From positions 1 to 35,011 of the forward strand of contig JAVYAJ010000056.1 in NCBI GenBank assembly GCA_032229885.1: DNA of 35,011 nucleotides, written 5' to 3'. The notes below the pieces were generated by a model, which had not been told where the DNA came from, did not search any database, and worked only from the letters and a program-made list of their open reading frames with translations. This DNA is from Anammoximicrobium sp032229885 (GTDB taxonomy: Bacteria > Planctomycetota > Planctomycetia > Pirellulales > Pirellulaceae). This document shows, one piece after another, positions 8,681 to 16,699 of the stretch (position 1 is its first letter; the number at the start of each line of letters is the position of its first letter). The translations under genes and the position numbers were made by a program.

Positions 8681-8875
8681 TCAGGCCGCCCGTCTGGGCG
8701 TTCGGTACTTCGGAGCTGACGGCAAGCGTTCTGTCCACACGGACGGGCGGAGGAAGTCGTGCCCACACCGATAGCAGCGGATTCGACACAGCAGCGGACG
8801 AATGATCAGTTCTAGCCGACTCTCGTCGTGCTGAGTCTTTCTTAACATGGTCGAGCCGCAGCGTGGGCATTTCAT
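8681..8875 (-). CDS. Small zinc-ribbon protein
   Basis: A 64-residue protein starting MKCPRCGSTMLRK and containing CYRCGHDFLR around residues 34-43: two CxxC knuckles about 30 residues apart separated by a basic, hydrophobic segment (LELIIRPLLCRIR). This resembles a short zinc-ribbon family seen in planctomycetes. The ATG at 8875 has AGGA 8 bases upstream, while the in-frame ATG at 8884 follows that site with almost no spacer. Function unknown. The tail after residue 45 is not conserved-looking. Confidence 0.55.
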   Translation of the reverse strand: MKCPRCGSTMLRKTQHDESRLELIIRPLLCRIRCYRCGHDFLRPSVWTERLPSAPKYRTPRRAA

Positions 8876-9616
8876 CGCTAACATCCTGTCGCTGTCGAGT
8901 TTCGGCTTGATGTGCGCGGGCGAGCGATCATCGGGCGTACTGCTTCGTGTGTTCGGCCTTGGTGTCCCGGGACAGAGCTACGACGGGCGTTCCTCTTCGC
9001 GCTGGCGAGGGACTCGCGGATGCTGTCCGTAGACATCAACGCAACAACATGTCTCCAGCGGCTGACGGATATCTCCACCGGTTGACAGCGGGCATCCGAG
9101 CCCCGCCTGGCGACCGACAGGCAAGCAGTGGTATTCGCCTCGGAGTACACAATCCGCCGGCGTTGTCTGCGAAAAACGTCAGACGCCTGGCTGGCGTGCG
9201 AGCTTCGGATGGCGCAGTCGTGCGGCAAGGCACGTTTCAAGCCGCGCCAGCGTCCTCGACTCTTGACGTTTGATCGGCACGGGATAGCCGCCGAATCAGG
9301 CTTAGGCGACATCGGGATGCAACCGGCTTTTCTCGTATAACGCCACCTGTTCTGGAGCAACGACATCCTTTGTTTACGAATTGAGTGTGGCTATACTGCG
9401 CCTTGCCGGAGGGCATCTGTTGTCGATGCGTTGCTTCGAGCGCCCAACGGGTGCGAACGCGGGGCTGCTTTCAGCCGACGTGCACGCCGATCCGGCGGAT
9501 TTGGGGCGGCGCTATCCCGAACAAACCCGCGGTGTTAGACTGAGGGGCGCCGCGGTCGGCATAGACTGATCTTCCCTTGGCTCCTGACCTTTCCTTGACT
9601 ATTGCCCCGTCAACCG
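8876..9616. other. Intergenic stretch upstream of the RicT-like gene
   Basis: No supportable gene: the open frames are Arg/Ser-rich with no family resemblance. It contains the promoter-like site at 9370-9397. Confidence 0.45.
9370..9397 (+). promoter_or_regulatory. Sigma-70-like promoter candidate for the RicT-like gene
   Basis: TTGTTT, 16-base spacer, TATACT. It lies about 220 bases before the ATG at 9617, in a locally AT-richer patch. Confidence 0.4.
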
Positions 9617-10438
9617 ATGAAGAAATACGTCGCACGTTACGGCATCATGCGCCACTTGGCGGTTCTCGCTGCCCGAGGCGAGGCGAGCTTTTGCCGCGGA
9701 GCCAGAGTCATCGCACGGACCAGCCGCGGGTTGGAAGTCGCCGAGATCCTGTGCGAGGGCGATCCTCAAAAGTTGCGGGATTCGGAAATTCCGAACGAAG
9801 GACAAATCCTGCGCGAGCTGACGGCCGACGACATGAACGAGCTCGACCACATCCAAGCGTCGGCACGGGACGAGTTTAATACGTGCCGGCGACATATCGA
9901 CGAAGTCGGCTTACAGATGAACCTGGTCGATGTCGAGCGGCTGTTTGGCGGCGAACGGATCGTCGTATATTACCTTGCCGAAGGACGCGTCGACTTTCGA
10001 GGTCTGGTCAAACGACTGGCGGCCGAGTTTCAGACACGGATCGAAATGCGGCAGATCGGCGTTCGTGACGAGGCCAAGGCACTGGCCGATTTCGGTGACT
10101 GTGGCAAGACCGTATGCTGCGGAACGCATCTGGTCGAGATGCCCACCGTGTCCATGAAAATGGCGAAATTGCAGAAAGCCACCTTGGATCCGGCGAAAAT
10201 TTCCGGACGATGTGGTCGGCTGAAGTGTTGCTTGCGGTATGAGTACGACACTTACGTCGAGCTGCAGCGCGAACTGCCGCCCATCGGTGCGCAAGTCCGG
10301 CTCGAAGCGGGAACCGCGCGTGTGATCGCCCAAGAGATCCTCGCGCAGCAATTGCTGGTCGAGTTCGCGGATAAACGGCGGGCGTTGGTCGGCGCGGCGG
10401 ACGTGTTGCCGGCCAGCGGCCACGGCGAGCGAAGCTGA
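9617..10438 (+). CDS. PSP1-domain protein, RicT (YaaT)-like
   Basis: A 273-residue PSP1 protein. In Bacillus, RicT (YaaT) forms an Fe-S-containing complex with RicA and RicF that affects RNase Y processing. The start MKKYVARYGIMRHLAVL is typical, so the ATG at 9617 is preferred over a TTG 15 bases upstream. The cluster-ligand cysteines are intact: GDCGKTVCCGTHL (C162, C167, C168) and GRCGRLKCCLRYE (C199, C204, C205). No strong Shine-Dalgarno sequence precedes it. The next gene follows after 24 bp, so the two are probably an operon. RicA and RicF partners are not in the window. Confidence 0.88.
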   Translation: MKKYVARYGIMRHLAVLAARGEASFCRGARVIARTSRGLEVAEILCEGDPQKLRDSEIPNEGQILRELTADDMNELDHIQASARDEFNTCRRHIDEVGLQMNLVDVERLFGGERIVVYYLAEGRVDFRGLVKRLAAEFQTRIEMRQIGVRDEAKALADFGDCGKTVCCGTHLVEMPTVSMKMAKLQKATLDPAKISGRCGRLKCCLRYEYDTYVELQRELPPIGAQVRLEAGTARVIAQEILAQQLLVEFADKRRALVGAADVLPASGHGERS

Positions 10439-10462
10439 ACCAGCCGTTGACAGGTAGGGATC

Positions 10463-10873
10463 ATGGACATGGAAAAGCATCCTCTGGCACAATTGCTTGA
10501 ACAGGATAGACGGTATCGTCTCGACGCGTACCAGTTTGTGCGCGACGGGCTGGATTACGCGCACCACGTGTTGGGAATGGGCTCGACGCCGCGGTCGTCT
10601 CCCGGACAGCCGCCCGCTGAATCGCATTTGACTGGCCAAGAATTGTGCGAAGCGTTGCGGCAGTTGGCCCTGAAACAGTACGGATTCCTGGCCAAGTGGG
10701 TCTTGAGCAGTTGGGGAGTCCATGCCACCAGCGATTTTGGCGAGTTGGTTTACAATATGATCGCCGTGAATATGATGCGCAAGTCGAACGAAGATCGGCG
10801 CGAGGATTTCGACGACGTTTATGAGTTTGACGAAGCCTTCGTCCAGCGCTTTCGCATCGATGCGAGCCCGTGA
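10463..10873 (+). CDS. Minf_1886 family protein (Planctomycetes/Verrucomicrobia-restricted)
   Basis: A 136-residue protein of unknown function. Recognisable features are the N-terminal RYRLDAYQFVRDGLDYA, the central LTGQELCEALRQLALKQYG, and the strongly conserved WVLSSWGVHATSDFGELVYN followed by an acidic C-terminus (EDFDDVYEFDEAF). This pattern defines a family confined mainly to the PVC superphylum. No signal peptide or membrane helix is present, so it is probably cytosolic. A second in-frame ATG at 10469 is better spaced from AGGG than the first, so the true start may be 6 bases later. It is likely co-transcribed with the RicT-like gene. Confidence 0.82.
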   Translation: MDMEKHPLAQLLEQDRRYRLDAYQFVRDGLDYAHHVLGMGSTPRSSPGQPPAESHLTGQELCEALRQLALKQYGFLAKWVLSSWGVHATSDFGELVYNMIAVNMMRKSNEDRREDFDDVYEFDEAFVQRFRIDASP

Positions 10874-11269
10874 GCGGGCATTCGACCGAGCCGGTCGAAC
10901 TAGGGCGCGGGCTGCTGGGTGACCCTCGGGCGGTCGCGCTCCGTACGATTGCAACCCGGACTGATGCGGAGCTGGCCGGGGCTCGCGGGCGGCGCAACGG
11001 GGGGCGATCCGAGGTGTGAAGGCACAAATCCACCGCCTGACGCGGACGCTCGCCCACCACCAAACAACGGCCAAGAAATACCGAAGACGACGAAGACGAC
11101 CGCGGATCACACGGATGAAGATGTCCCGACGATCCGTTTTCTGAGACCTCTTAGGACGCGGGCAGAGGCTCGTATTGGGCGGCAGATGGGCAGGAACAGC
11201 GAGGCCAGGATCGGGCGTTCGAGCAACTCGGCGGCCAGCCGCCAGTCAAGGACAGAAGCGCCGTCAATC

Positions 11270-11377
11270 ATGCGCGAAACGGCCCATCCACGCCACGGCA
11301 GTCGGCCACTGCTGGTGTTCAGCGGGATCGCCTTTCTGGCTTGGCTAGCGGTCTTGGGGTGGCTCGCATTCTTTTGA
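11270..11377 (+). CDS. Possible 35-residue single-pass membrane peptide
   Basis: ATG to TGA encodes a short basic head (MRETAHPRHGSRP) and one hydrophobic helix (LLVFSGIAFLAWLAVLGWLA) ending FF. The composition is that of a real small membrane protein, while neighbouring frames look random. AAGGA is present but about 20 bases before the ATG, too far for a good ribosome site. Function unknown. Confidence 0.35.
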   Translation: MRETAHPRHGSRPLLVFSGIAFLAWLAVLGWLAFF

Positions 11378-11656
11378 TTCGGCGGATCCGACGGCTTTCC
11401 ACCACTGGATGAGAGGCGTCCGCTTCGCCCAGCAGTCGCCGCGCCGAGTGCGGCTCGGATCCGACGCGATCGCTGCGCGGGCCGTGGCCGGGCCTCGTTC
11501 GTGATCCGTGCGAACCAACCGGTCCGCGCGCGTCGTATATCCCTCGTAGGGCTGGCGATGGCGCTGCGCAAGCCGCATTCCCGTTTACTCTTCGTGTCGA
11601 AACCACGGGTTCCCGAGGCCCGGCGCACAAGGCCCGTTCGACGGGCGCACGATTGC

Positions 11657-11666
11657 GGGGGGGGGG
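11657..11666. repeat. Homopolymer run of ten G
   Basis: G10 (C10 on the other strand), about 170 bases upstream of the ECF sigma start. Runs of this length are prone to slippage. Confidence 0.9.
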
Positions 11667-11833
11667 ACTATCCGCACGGGATGGTGTTTGGCCACAGCTC
11701 CCGATCTTCAGTTCGGCCCGGATCGTCCGAAGTGCGCCTGGCCGCGACTGTCGAGTCAAGGCGCCGGGAATTTTGAGCGCAGCCTCGCAAGAGGTCGCGG
11801 GCTGCGGCAACTGAAAGGTCAGAGAGGCGACGC

Positions 11834-12409
11834 GTGAGCGAAAGGCCGGACGGCTCTGCCGTGATCTGTAACCTGGATTTGCCGACGCTGCTGCGCCAGC
11901 ACGATCGCTGGCTGCGCTCGGTCGTGTACGCGCGGGTGGGCGAATGGGAAGGGGTCGAGGATGTCATGCAAGAGGTGGCGCTGGCGGCTGTCAAGCGCCA
12001 AGGCACGTTGCCCGAACCAAGCCGCCTAGCGCCCTGGCTCTATCGAGTGGCCGTGCGTCAGTCGCTGTTGTATCGTCGCAAGGCGGGGCGGCGTCGGAAG
12101 CTGACCGCGGGATACGTCGAGCAAGTGCCGCCGCGCGAGCACGACGCGTCATCCGCGGATCCGCTCGACTGGCTGGTCGCCCGCGAGCGAGCGCAAAAAG
12201 TACGCGCTACGCTCGATCGTCTGCCGCGACGTGACCAGGAAATCCTGTTGCTCAAGTACGCGGACAATTTGAGTTATCGCCAGATCGCGGAACACATCGG
12301 AGCCACCGAAAGCGCAGTCGAGGCGCGGTTGCACCGCGCGCGGGCGAGACTGCGGGCCGCGCTGGCGAGCAGCGAGACAAAAGCCGAGCAAGATGAGGTG
12401 ACGCGATGA
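11834..12409 (+). CDS. RNA polymerase sigma factor, ECF (sigma-70 family)
   Basis: A 191-residue two-domain sigma factor. Region 2 spans about residues 16-85, including VEDVMQEVALAAVKRQ. Region 4 spans about 122-176: LDRLPRRDQEILLLKYADN, then the helix-turn-helix LSYRQIAEHIGATESAVEAR and the terminal LHRARARLRA. The region 1.1 and 3 segments of housekeeping sigma factors are missing. The GTG start has GAGAGG 6 bases upstream. Its stop overlaps the next gene's ATG (ATGA), which encodes a membrane anti-sigma-like protein, so activity is probably controlled from the membrane. Target promoters unknown. Confidence 0.92.
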   Translation: MSERPDGSAVICNLDLPTLLRQHDRWLRSVVYARVGEWEGVEDVMQEVALAAVKRQGTLPEPSRLAPWLYRVAVRQSLLYRRKAGRRRKLTAGYVEQVPPREHDASSADPLDWLVARERAQKVRATLDRLPRRDQEILLLKYADNLSYRQIAEHIGATESAVEARLHRARARLRAALASSETKAEQDEVTR

Positions 12410-13209
12410 CAGTGCGCCAAGATCAACGGCTGGATGACATCCTGCTGGATCGACTGGTCGACGGCGAATTGAGCCGCGACGAGTATGTCGCCGTGGTCCG
12501 GTCATTGGAAAATGTGCCCGAAGGATGGCGGCGTTGTGCATTGGCGTTTCTCGAAGCCCAGGCGTGGCAGCGCGAACTCGGCTCGGTGCGCGACAACGCA
12601 GCTTGCCGTGACTCGGTGTCGCAACGGGCGCTCCAGCAATCGAGCGTACCGCTAAACCCTGCCGCCGAGCGGAACACGATCGGACGATCCACAGCCAGTG
12701 GGCAGCGAGATACCGCGAATCGATGGCTTCTGTTGCTGGCAACCGCGGCCAGTTTTCTGGTGGCCTTCGGATTGGGGATCGCATTTCGATCCACTCGTTC
12801 GGACAGCAGGTCCAGCCAAGTCGCCTCGCCGCTGGCCGAGCGCGATGGATCTGTCGAATCTGCGGCGGAAAAACGGACGCCCGAGCAGTCGGTTGCGAGC
12901 AAGGCGTTTGCCTCGGCGGGCTCGCGCGTCCCGGCCGAGGCGGTGACGGTCGTGGTGGATCACGGCGACGCGGCGGGCGCACGCGAAACGCCGATACCCG
13001 TGTACGACTGGTCGCCCGAAGGCGAGCGTTGGCTGTCGTCTGGGCCGTCTGCGCCCGCGCTTGAAATGGAGCGCATGCTCGGACGGCTGGGCCGTGGCAT
13101 CCAAGTCCACAGGCATTTCATTCCGGCGAATACCCACGATGGCCGCGACGTGTTGATTCCCGTCGAACAGATGGAGATTACCCCGGTGGCCCGCCGCGCT
13201 TACCAATAG
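12406..13209 (+). CDS. Membrane anti-sigma-factor-like protein
   Basis: A 267-residue protein overlapping the ECF gene by 4 bp. The N-terminus (LDRLVDGELSRDEYVAVVRS at about 15-34, then PEGWRRCALAFLEAQAWQREL) matches planctomycetal anti-sigma-like proteins that begin with a short 'DGEL' helix pair. No HxxxCxxC zinc motif is present. One membrane helix at about 107-127 (WLLLLATAASFLVAFGLGIAF) places about 140 C-terminal residues outside the cytoplasm. That part is low-complexity at first, then more ordered (PVYDWSPEGERWL; GIQVHRHFIPANTHDGRDVL). Anti-sigma function is inferred from position and topology. Confidence 0.72.
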   Translation: MTVRQDQRLDDILLDRLVDGELSRDEYVAVVRSLENVPEGWRRCALAFLEAQAWQRELGSVRDNAACRDSVSQRALQQSSVPLNPAAERNTIGRSTASGQRDTANRWLLLLATAASFLVAFGLGIAFRSTRSDSRSSQVASPLAERDGSVESAAEKRTPEQSVASKAFASAGSRVPAEAVTVVVDHGDAAGARETPIPVYDWSPEGERWLSSGPSAPALEMERMLGRLGRGIQVHRHFIPANTHDGRDVLIPVEQMEITPVARRAYQ

Positions 13210-13217
13210 ACTCACTC

Positions 13218-13388
13218 GTGAAAAGAATCCTGTCCCTGCTCTCGTTTTTCCTGGCCGCCCACGGCGTGTCTCCCGGCCATCTTGCGACGTCGGGCACGAC
13301 GCGCCGAAAATGCGGCAACGGAGCGTCGGGCTACTCGCCGTTGCCAGTATCCAAACCATCTTCATTCCACGTAAGGAGTGCACAATGA
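13218..13388 (+). CDS. Possible 56-residue secreted micro-ORF
   Basis: A GTG start gives VKRILSLLSFFLAAHG..., which looks like a short signal peptide. The frame ends in TGA overlapping the next gene's ATG (ATGA). It begins only 8 bases after the anti-sigma-like gene stop. The rest (Ser/Pro/Arg-rich) resembles nothing known. No good ribosome site is visible, and the next gene has a strong site of its own, so this may be chance. Confidence 0.25.
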   Translation: MKRILSLLSFFLAAHGVSPGHLATSGTTRRKCGNGASGYSPLPVSKPSSFHVRSAQ

Positions 13389-14443
13389 CGCCCGCTCAAA
13401 AACGACTCTGGTATTGTCTCACATGGCTCGCTGTGCCCGCGTTGGCGATCAGCTCGGCGGTCGCCGCGGACAGCGCCAAGCAATCGAAACGACCGCAGCA
13501 GCCGCCGCAACCACCTGCCGCTCAGGCAGACGAGGCAGCAGATGCCGCCGCGAGCTATTGGCTTGGCATTCTGGTAGATCCGGTGGACTCGCTGTTGAAG
13601 ACGCACCTGCGAATCGAGGCGGGAGTGGTCGTCGGCCAAGTCGTCCCCGAGTCGCCGGCGGCCGAGGCCGGGATCGAGGTCCACGACATTCTGCTGAAGT
13701 TCGGCCAGACGCCGCTCGAAGACGTAGAAAGCCTCCAAAATGCCGTCGAACAGAATCAGGGCAAAGAGGCGAAGCTGACATTGTTGCGGGCAGGCCAAGA
13801 GAAGACGCTGGCCGTGACGCCCAAACCCAGGCCCGCGGACATCGCGCCGCCCGGCCCGGCGCACCCGGGCGATTGGGGGCGGATCAGCGACATGCTCAAG
13901 CGAATGGAACGCGGCGAAGCCGGCGAGGATCCGCTGCGACTGTACTTCCTACAGCCGGGGTTCGTCGTTCCCAAAGAACTGAGACAACGTCGCGGCGACT
14001 TGTTCCCGACACCGCCGGGCGCGCTGCAGATTCCCGAAGGCACGCGAATCACGATCACCCGCCAGCATGAAGGACCGGCCGCGATCACGGTCGAGAGGAA
14101 CGGCGAAAAGTGGGAGGTGATCGAAGGCCAGTTGGATCGGCTGCCGGCCGACCTCAGGCCAACGGTCAAGAGCATGCTCGGCGGTGGCCGCGTGTACCTG
14201 TTCGGACCAAGCCCTGTGATCGCGCCCGGCGACCGGCCCGCCCCGTCCGCCAACGACGAACCTGCTCCGGGACCCGGACCGCGGGTCGAGCCTACGGTTC
14301 CGGGCGTCGGGACGCGGCACAAAGACATGGAGAAACAACTTGAACAGATGCAGCGCACGCTCCGCGAACACGAACAGCGGATCAAGCAACAGATAGATGA
14401 GATGCGCGAGCAGCTACAGAAATTGGGAACGTCGAAGACATGA
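13385..14443 (+). CDS. Secreted PDZ-domain protein with C-terminal coiled coil
   Basis: A 352-residue protein. AAGGAG lies 6 bases before the ATG at 13385, which fixes the start. Residues 1-28 are a signal peptide (LTWLAVPALAISSAVAADS). Pro/Gln-rich residues follow, then a PDZ domain at about 57-146 (WLGILVDP; VVPESPAAEAGIEVHDILLK; the usual GD is HD here). No protease domain is present, unlike DegP/HtrA. The end (about 308-352) is a charged coiled coil (KDMEKQLEQMQRTLREHEQR). It shares direction with the sigma and anti-sigma-like genes and may sense or scaffold envelope proteins in that module. Confidence 0.8.
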   Translation: MTPAQKRLWYCLTWLAVPALAISSAVAADSAKQSKRPQQPPQPPAAQADEAADAAASYWLGILVDPVDSLLKTHLRIEAGVVVGQVVPESPAAEAGIEVHDILLKFGQTPLEDVESLQNAVEQNQGKEAKLTLLRAGQEKTLAVTPKPRPADIAPPGPAHPGDWGRISDMLKRMERGEAGEDPLRLYFLQPGFVVPKELRQRRGDLFPTPPGALQIPEGTRITITRQHEGPAAITVERNGEKWEVIEGQLDRLPADLRPTVKSMLGGGRVYLFGPSPVIAPGDRPAPSANDEPAPGPGPRVEPTVPGVGTRHKDMEKQLEQMQRTLREHEQRIKQQIDEMREQLQKLGTSKT

Positions 14444-14516
14444 CTCGGTCCGCACGAAACACGAGCCGCGTAGCGGCGCCGGCCTGAGTCCAACCCTGCT
14501 ATTGCCATGTCCGGCC

Positions 14517-14545
14517 TCGATCGAGAATGTGTTGTTCTCGATCGA
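14517..14545. repeat. Inverted repeat just before the terminator
   Basis: TCGATCGAGAA and TTCTCGATCGA form an 11-bp perfect stem with a 7-base loop, immediately before the terminator hairpin. Two consecutive hairpins follow the PDZ gene. Confidence 0.6.
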
Positions 14546-14547
14546 TC

Positions 14548-14580
14548 GCGGCGTCGACCTTGGTCGACGCCGCAGTTTTT
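14548..14580 (+). terminator. Rho-independent terminator of the sigma/anti-sigma/PDZ genes
   Basis: GCGGCGTCGACC pairs perfectly with GGTCGACGCCGC over a tight loop and is followed by AGTTTTT. It is the clearest intrinsic terminator in the window. Confidence 0.85.
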
Positions 14581-14679
14581 ATGAGCGCGCATCGCCGCCA
14601 GGGTTGACGGCTGCTGTAACCTGAGAGGGGTTAGAGGATCCAATTCTATCCGCACGAAGTGGTCTCATGGCGGGTACGG

Positions 14680-14706
14680 TTGATGACAAACGCCTGGGAG
14701 TATAAT
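14680..14706 (+). promoter_or_regulatory. Promoter candidate upstream of IS3 orfA
   Basis: TTGATG, 15-base spacer, then consensus TATAAT, 75 bases before the GTG of orfA. The spacer is shorter than optimal. Confidence 0.35.
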
Positions 14707-14781
14707 GTTCGGGGGCGGTCGGGCGCGCGAATAAGGTGGATTCGCCGATAAGGAGTTGACCACACCAGGAGACGAGTATCC

Positions 14782-15072
14782 GTGGCGAAGAAGCGTAGGA
14801 CATTTTCGACGGCCTTTAAGGCCGAAGTGGCCTTGGCGGCGATTCGGGGCGAAGGCACGGTAGCCGAGTTGGCGACGCGATACGGTGTCCATCCGAACCA
14901 GGTCACGAGTTGGAAGAAACAGGCGGTGGACAGGCTGGAGGAGGTGTTTTCCGACGGCCGTTCGCAGCGGACGAGGGAGACCGAGGATCTCCAGTCGCGT
15001 TTGTTTCAGCAGATCGAGCAACTCCAGTTCGAGGTGGACTGGTTGAAAACCAAATCGGGCGGAGCCGGTTGA
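14782..15072 (+). mobile_element. IS3-family transposase OrfA, remnant element
   Basis: A 96-residue OrfA: basic start KKRRTFSTAFKAEVALAA, a helix-turn-helix (TVAELATRYGVHPNQVTSWK at 27-46) and a leucine-rich coiled coil (LQSRLFQQIEQLQFEVDWLK) as in IS3 OrfA. In intact elements this subunit is extended by frameshifting into the DDE-bearing OrfB. Here only a dozen codons resembling the OrfB start follow, and no DDE domain exists downstream, so the element cannot encode an active transposase. Terminal inverted repeats could not be identified. The GTG start is preceded by CCAGGAGACGAGTATCC, with AGGAG 9 bases upstream. Confidence 0.85.
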
Positions 15073-15079
15073 ACCAAGA

Positions 15080-15115
15080 CGGGAGGCGATCGAGCCGGCG
15101 CATCCGCGGCTGACT
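15080..15115 (+). pseudogene. Trace of IS3 orfB N-terminus
   Basis: In the frame +1 to orfA, the bases after its stop read REAIEPAHPRLT. This resembles the OrfB opening of IS3 elements (a xIEPxHPxLS-type motif), after which the similarity is lost. Confidence 0.35.
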
Positions 15116-15503
15116 GGCGCCCAGGATGCGCGGCTGCGCGGCGAGCCTAGTCCAAGACGGTGTACGCCGGGCGTGTACATTCGAGACGACGACCTTCGGA
15201 TACGATCGTGTGCGCCGGTGACGTATACTCGGTAATCGCGTGACGTCAAGCAGATGTGGCACTCCTTCAGGGGGCGGCGATCTCGCCGGGCCAGCCTCTG
15301 CCGATCCCCGACACGGTCGACGGCGGGCGCTATTGAATCCGCCGAAGGCTTTGCCGAGCTGCCGCACGTGCGAAGCGCGGGCGCGCCGCGTGGAATGCGG
15401 CCTTCGCGGACGACGAGTCTTGGTCGAGTCGTGCGCAGGCTTGTCCCCGCACCACCAAGCCGCAAACGGGCGAATTGGCGGATCCATGTCCCGGACGTCA
15501 ACA

Positions 15504-15532
15504 TTGCCCCTTTGACCGGGATCGAGTAAAAT
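15504..15532 (+). promoter_or_regulatory. Sigma-70-like promoter candidate for kdsD
   Basis: TTGCCC, 17-base spacer, TAAAAT, 84 bases before the kdsD ATG. It is well placed to drive the kdsD-kdsC-lptC-like genes. Confidence 0.5.
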
Positions 15533-15616
15533 CCCGCCGGGAAAATTCGTCCACGACGCGGCGGTCCGACGGGAAAGCCGGACGTCGCGTGTTTTGCGCG
15601 TCAAGGATGACGTCTT

Positions 15617-16699
15617 ATGAGCAGGGAAGCTGTCGCTCGGCCGGCGCCGCTCAGCCGCTTCGAGCAAATTCGCGCCGCTCGAGAAATTTTGCGGACAGAG
15701 GGCCAGGCGGTGCTAGCATTGTCCGCGCGATTGGACGATACGTTCTGCCGCGCGGTCGATGTCGTGTTCGGTTGCGCGGGCAGCGTGATCGTCAGCGGGA
15801 TGGGCAAGGCTGGCCTGGTGGGCCAGAAAATCGCCGCGACGCTGGCGTCGACCGGCACGCGCAGCCATTTTTTGCACCCGGGCGAGGCCGTTCACGGGGA
15901 TCTGGGACGCGTCCATCACGACGACGTGATGTTGATGCTGTCGTTCAGCGGCGAGACCGACGAGGTGACGCGGCTGCTGCCTTCGCTGCGCGCGGTGCCC
16001 ATCATCGCCATCACCGGTATGCCGCACAGCACCCTGGGACGACAGGCCGCCGTGACGCTCGATTTAGGACCGCTCCGCGAAGCCTGCGCCCTCGGACTTG
16101 CGCCCAGCACGAGCACGACCGCGATGTTGGCGCTGGGCGACGCGCTGGCGCTGGTGGTCAGTCGTATGCGCCGGTTCGGCGCGTTGGACTTTGTTCGCTT
16201 TCATCCGGGCGGCAGTCTCGGCCGCAAGCTGGCCAAAGTGGACGATCTGATGCGGCCTCTGGACGAGTGCCGCGTGGCTTGGGAGGGCAAGACGGTGCGA
16301 GATGTGTTCGTCGATCTGGGGCGACCGGGGCGACGGACCGGGGCGATCATGCTGACGGACCAGGACGGCGCGCTGACGGGTCTGTTTACCGACAGCGACT
16401 TGGCGCGGCTGCTCGAGACGCGCCGCGACCGGGCGATCGACGGGCCGATTCGCGACGTGATGACCCACCGCCCGAAAACCGTCTGCACGGGAAGCTCGAT
16501 GGGCGAGGCCCTGGGACTGCTCGCCGAGCGCAAAATCAGCGAACTGCCGGTGACCGACGAACAGGGACGGCCGCTCGGCTTGTTGGACATCACGGACGTC
16601 GTCGGCTTGTTGCCGCGCGAGGTTTCCGCGGCCGATCCGGCGGACGCGAACGCGGCGTGCGCCGAGGACAAACCCGCGATTGTGCCGCTGGTGCGCTAA
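15617..16699 (+). CDS. kdsD: D-arabinose 5-phosphate isomerase (KpsF/GutQ/KdsD family)
   Basis: Interconverts ribulose 5-phosphate and arabinose 5-phosphate, the first step toward Kdo. The 360-residue protein has an N-terminal SIS domain (about 45-180) with SGMGKAGLVGQKIAATLAST (60-79), HPGEAVHGDLG (87-97) and SFSGETDE (109-116). FHPGGSLGRKL (195-205) follows, a family hallmark. Two CBS domains lie at about 215-270 and 278-335 (LFTDSDLAR; ISELPVTD). It is slightly longer than E. coli KdsD owing to an Ala-rich tail. AAGGA lies 9 bases before the ATG. kdsC follows, which supports KdsD over GutQ. Confidence 0.92.
   Translation: MSREAVARPAPLSRFEQIRAAREILRTEGQAVLALSARLDDTFCRAVDVVFGCAGSVIVSGMGKAGLVGQKIAATLASTGTRSHFLHPGEAVHGDLGRVHHDDVMLMLSFSGETDEVTRLLPSLRAVPIIAITGMPHSTLGRQAAVTLDLGPLREACALGLAPSTSTTAMLALGDALALVVSRMRRFGALDFVRFHPGGSLGRKLAKVDDLMRPLDECRVAWEGKTVRDVFVDLGRPGRRTGAIMLTDQDGALTGLFTDSDLARLLETRRDRAIDGPIRDVMTHRPKTVCTGSSMGEALGLLAERKISELPVTDEQGRPLGLLDITDVVGLLPREVSAADPADANAACAEDKPAIVPLVR

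Larger units (their letters stand above)
10874..11833. other. Intergenic stretch with one possible membrane micro-ORF and a G10 run
   Basis: Nearly 1 kb. Apart from the small frame at 11270-11377 and the homopolymer at 11657-11666, I see no coding signal; longer frames are Arg-rich and overlap on both strands. Confidence 0.45.
15073..15616. other. Non-coding stretch between the IS remnant and kdsD
   Basis: Apart from the orfB trace and the promoter candidate at 15504-15532, no coding signal is visible. It is probably decayed insertion-related DNA. Confidence 0.45.

Noticed and set aside
8878..9366. 162-codon minus-strand frame upstream of the small zinc-ribbon gene
   Set aside because: Ser/Arg-rich, no motif, and its 3' end overlaps the likely start of the zinc-ribbon gene.
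9911..11110. 399-codon minus-strand open frame
   Set aside because: Antisense to the RicT-like and Minf_1886 genes, both recognisable families on the plus strand.
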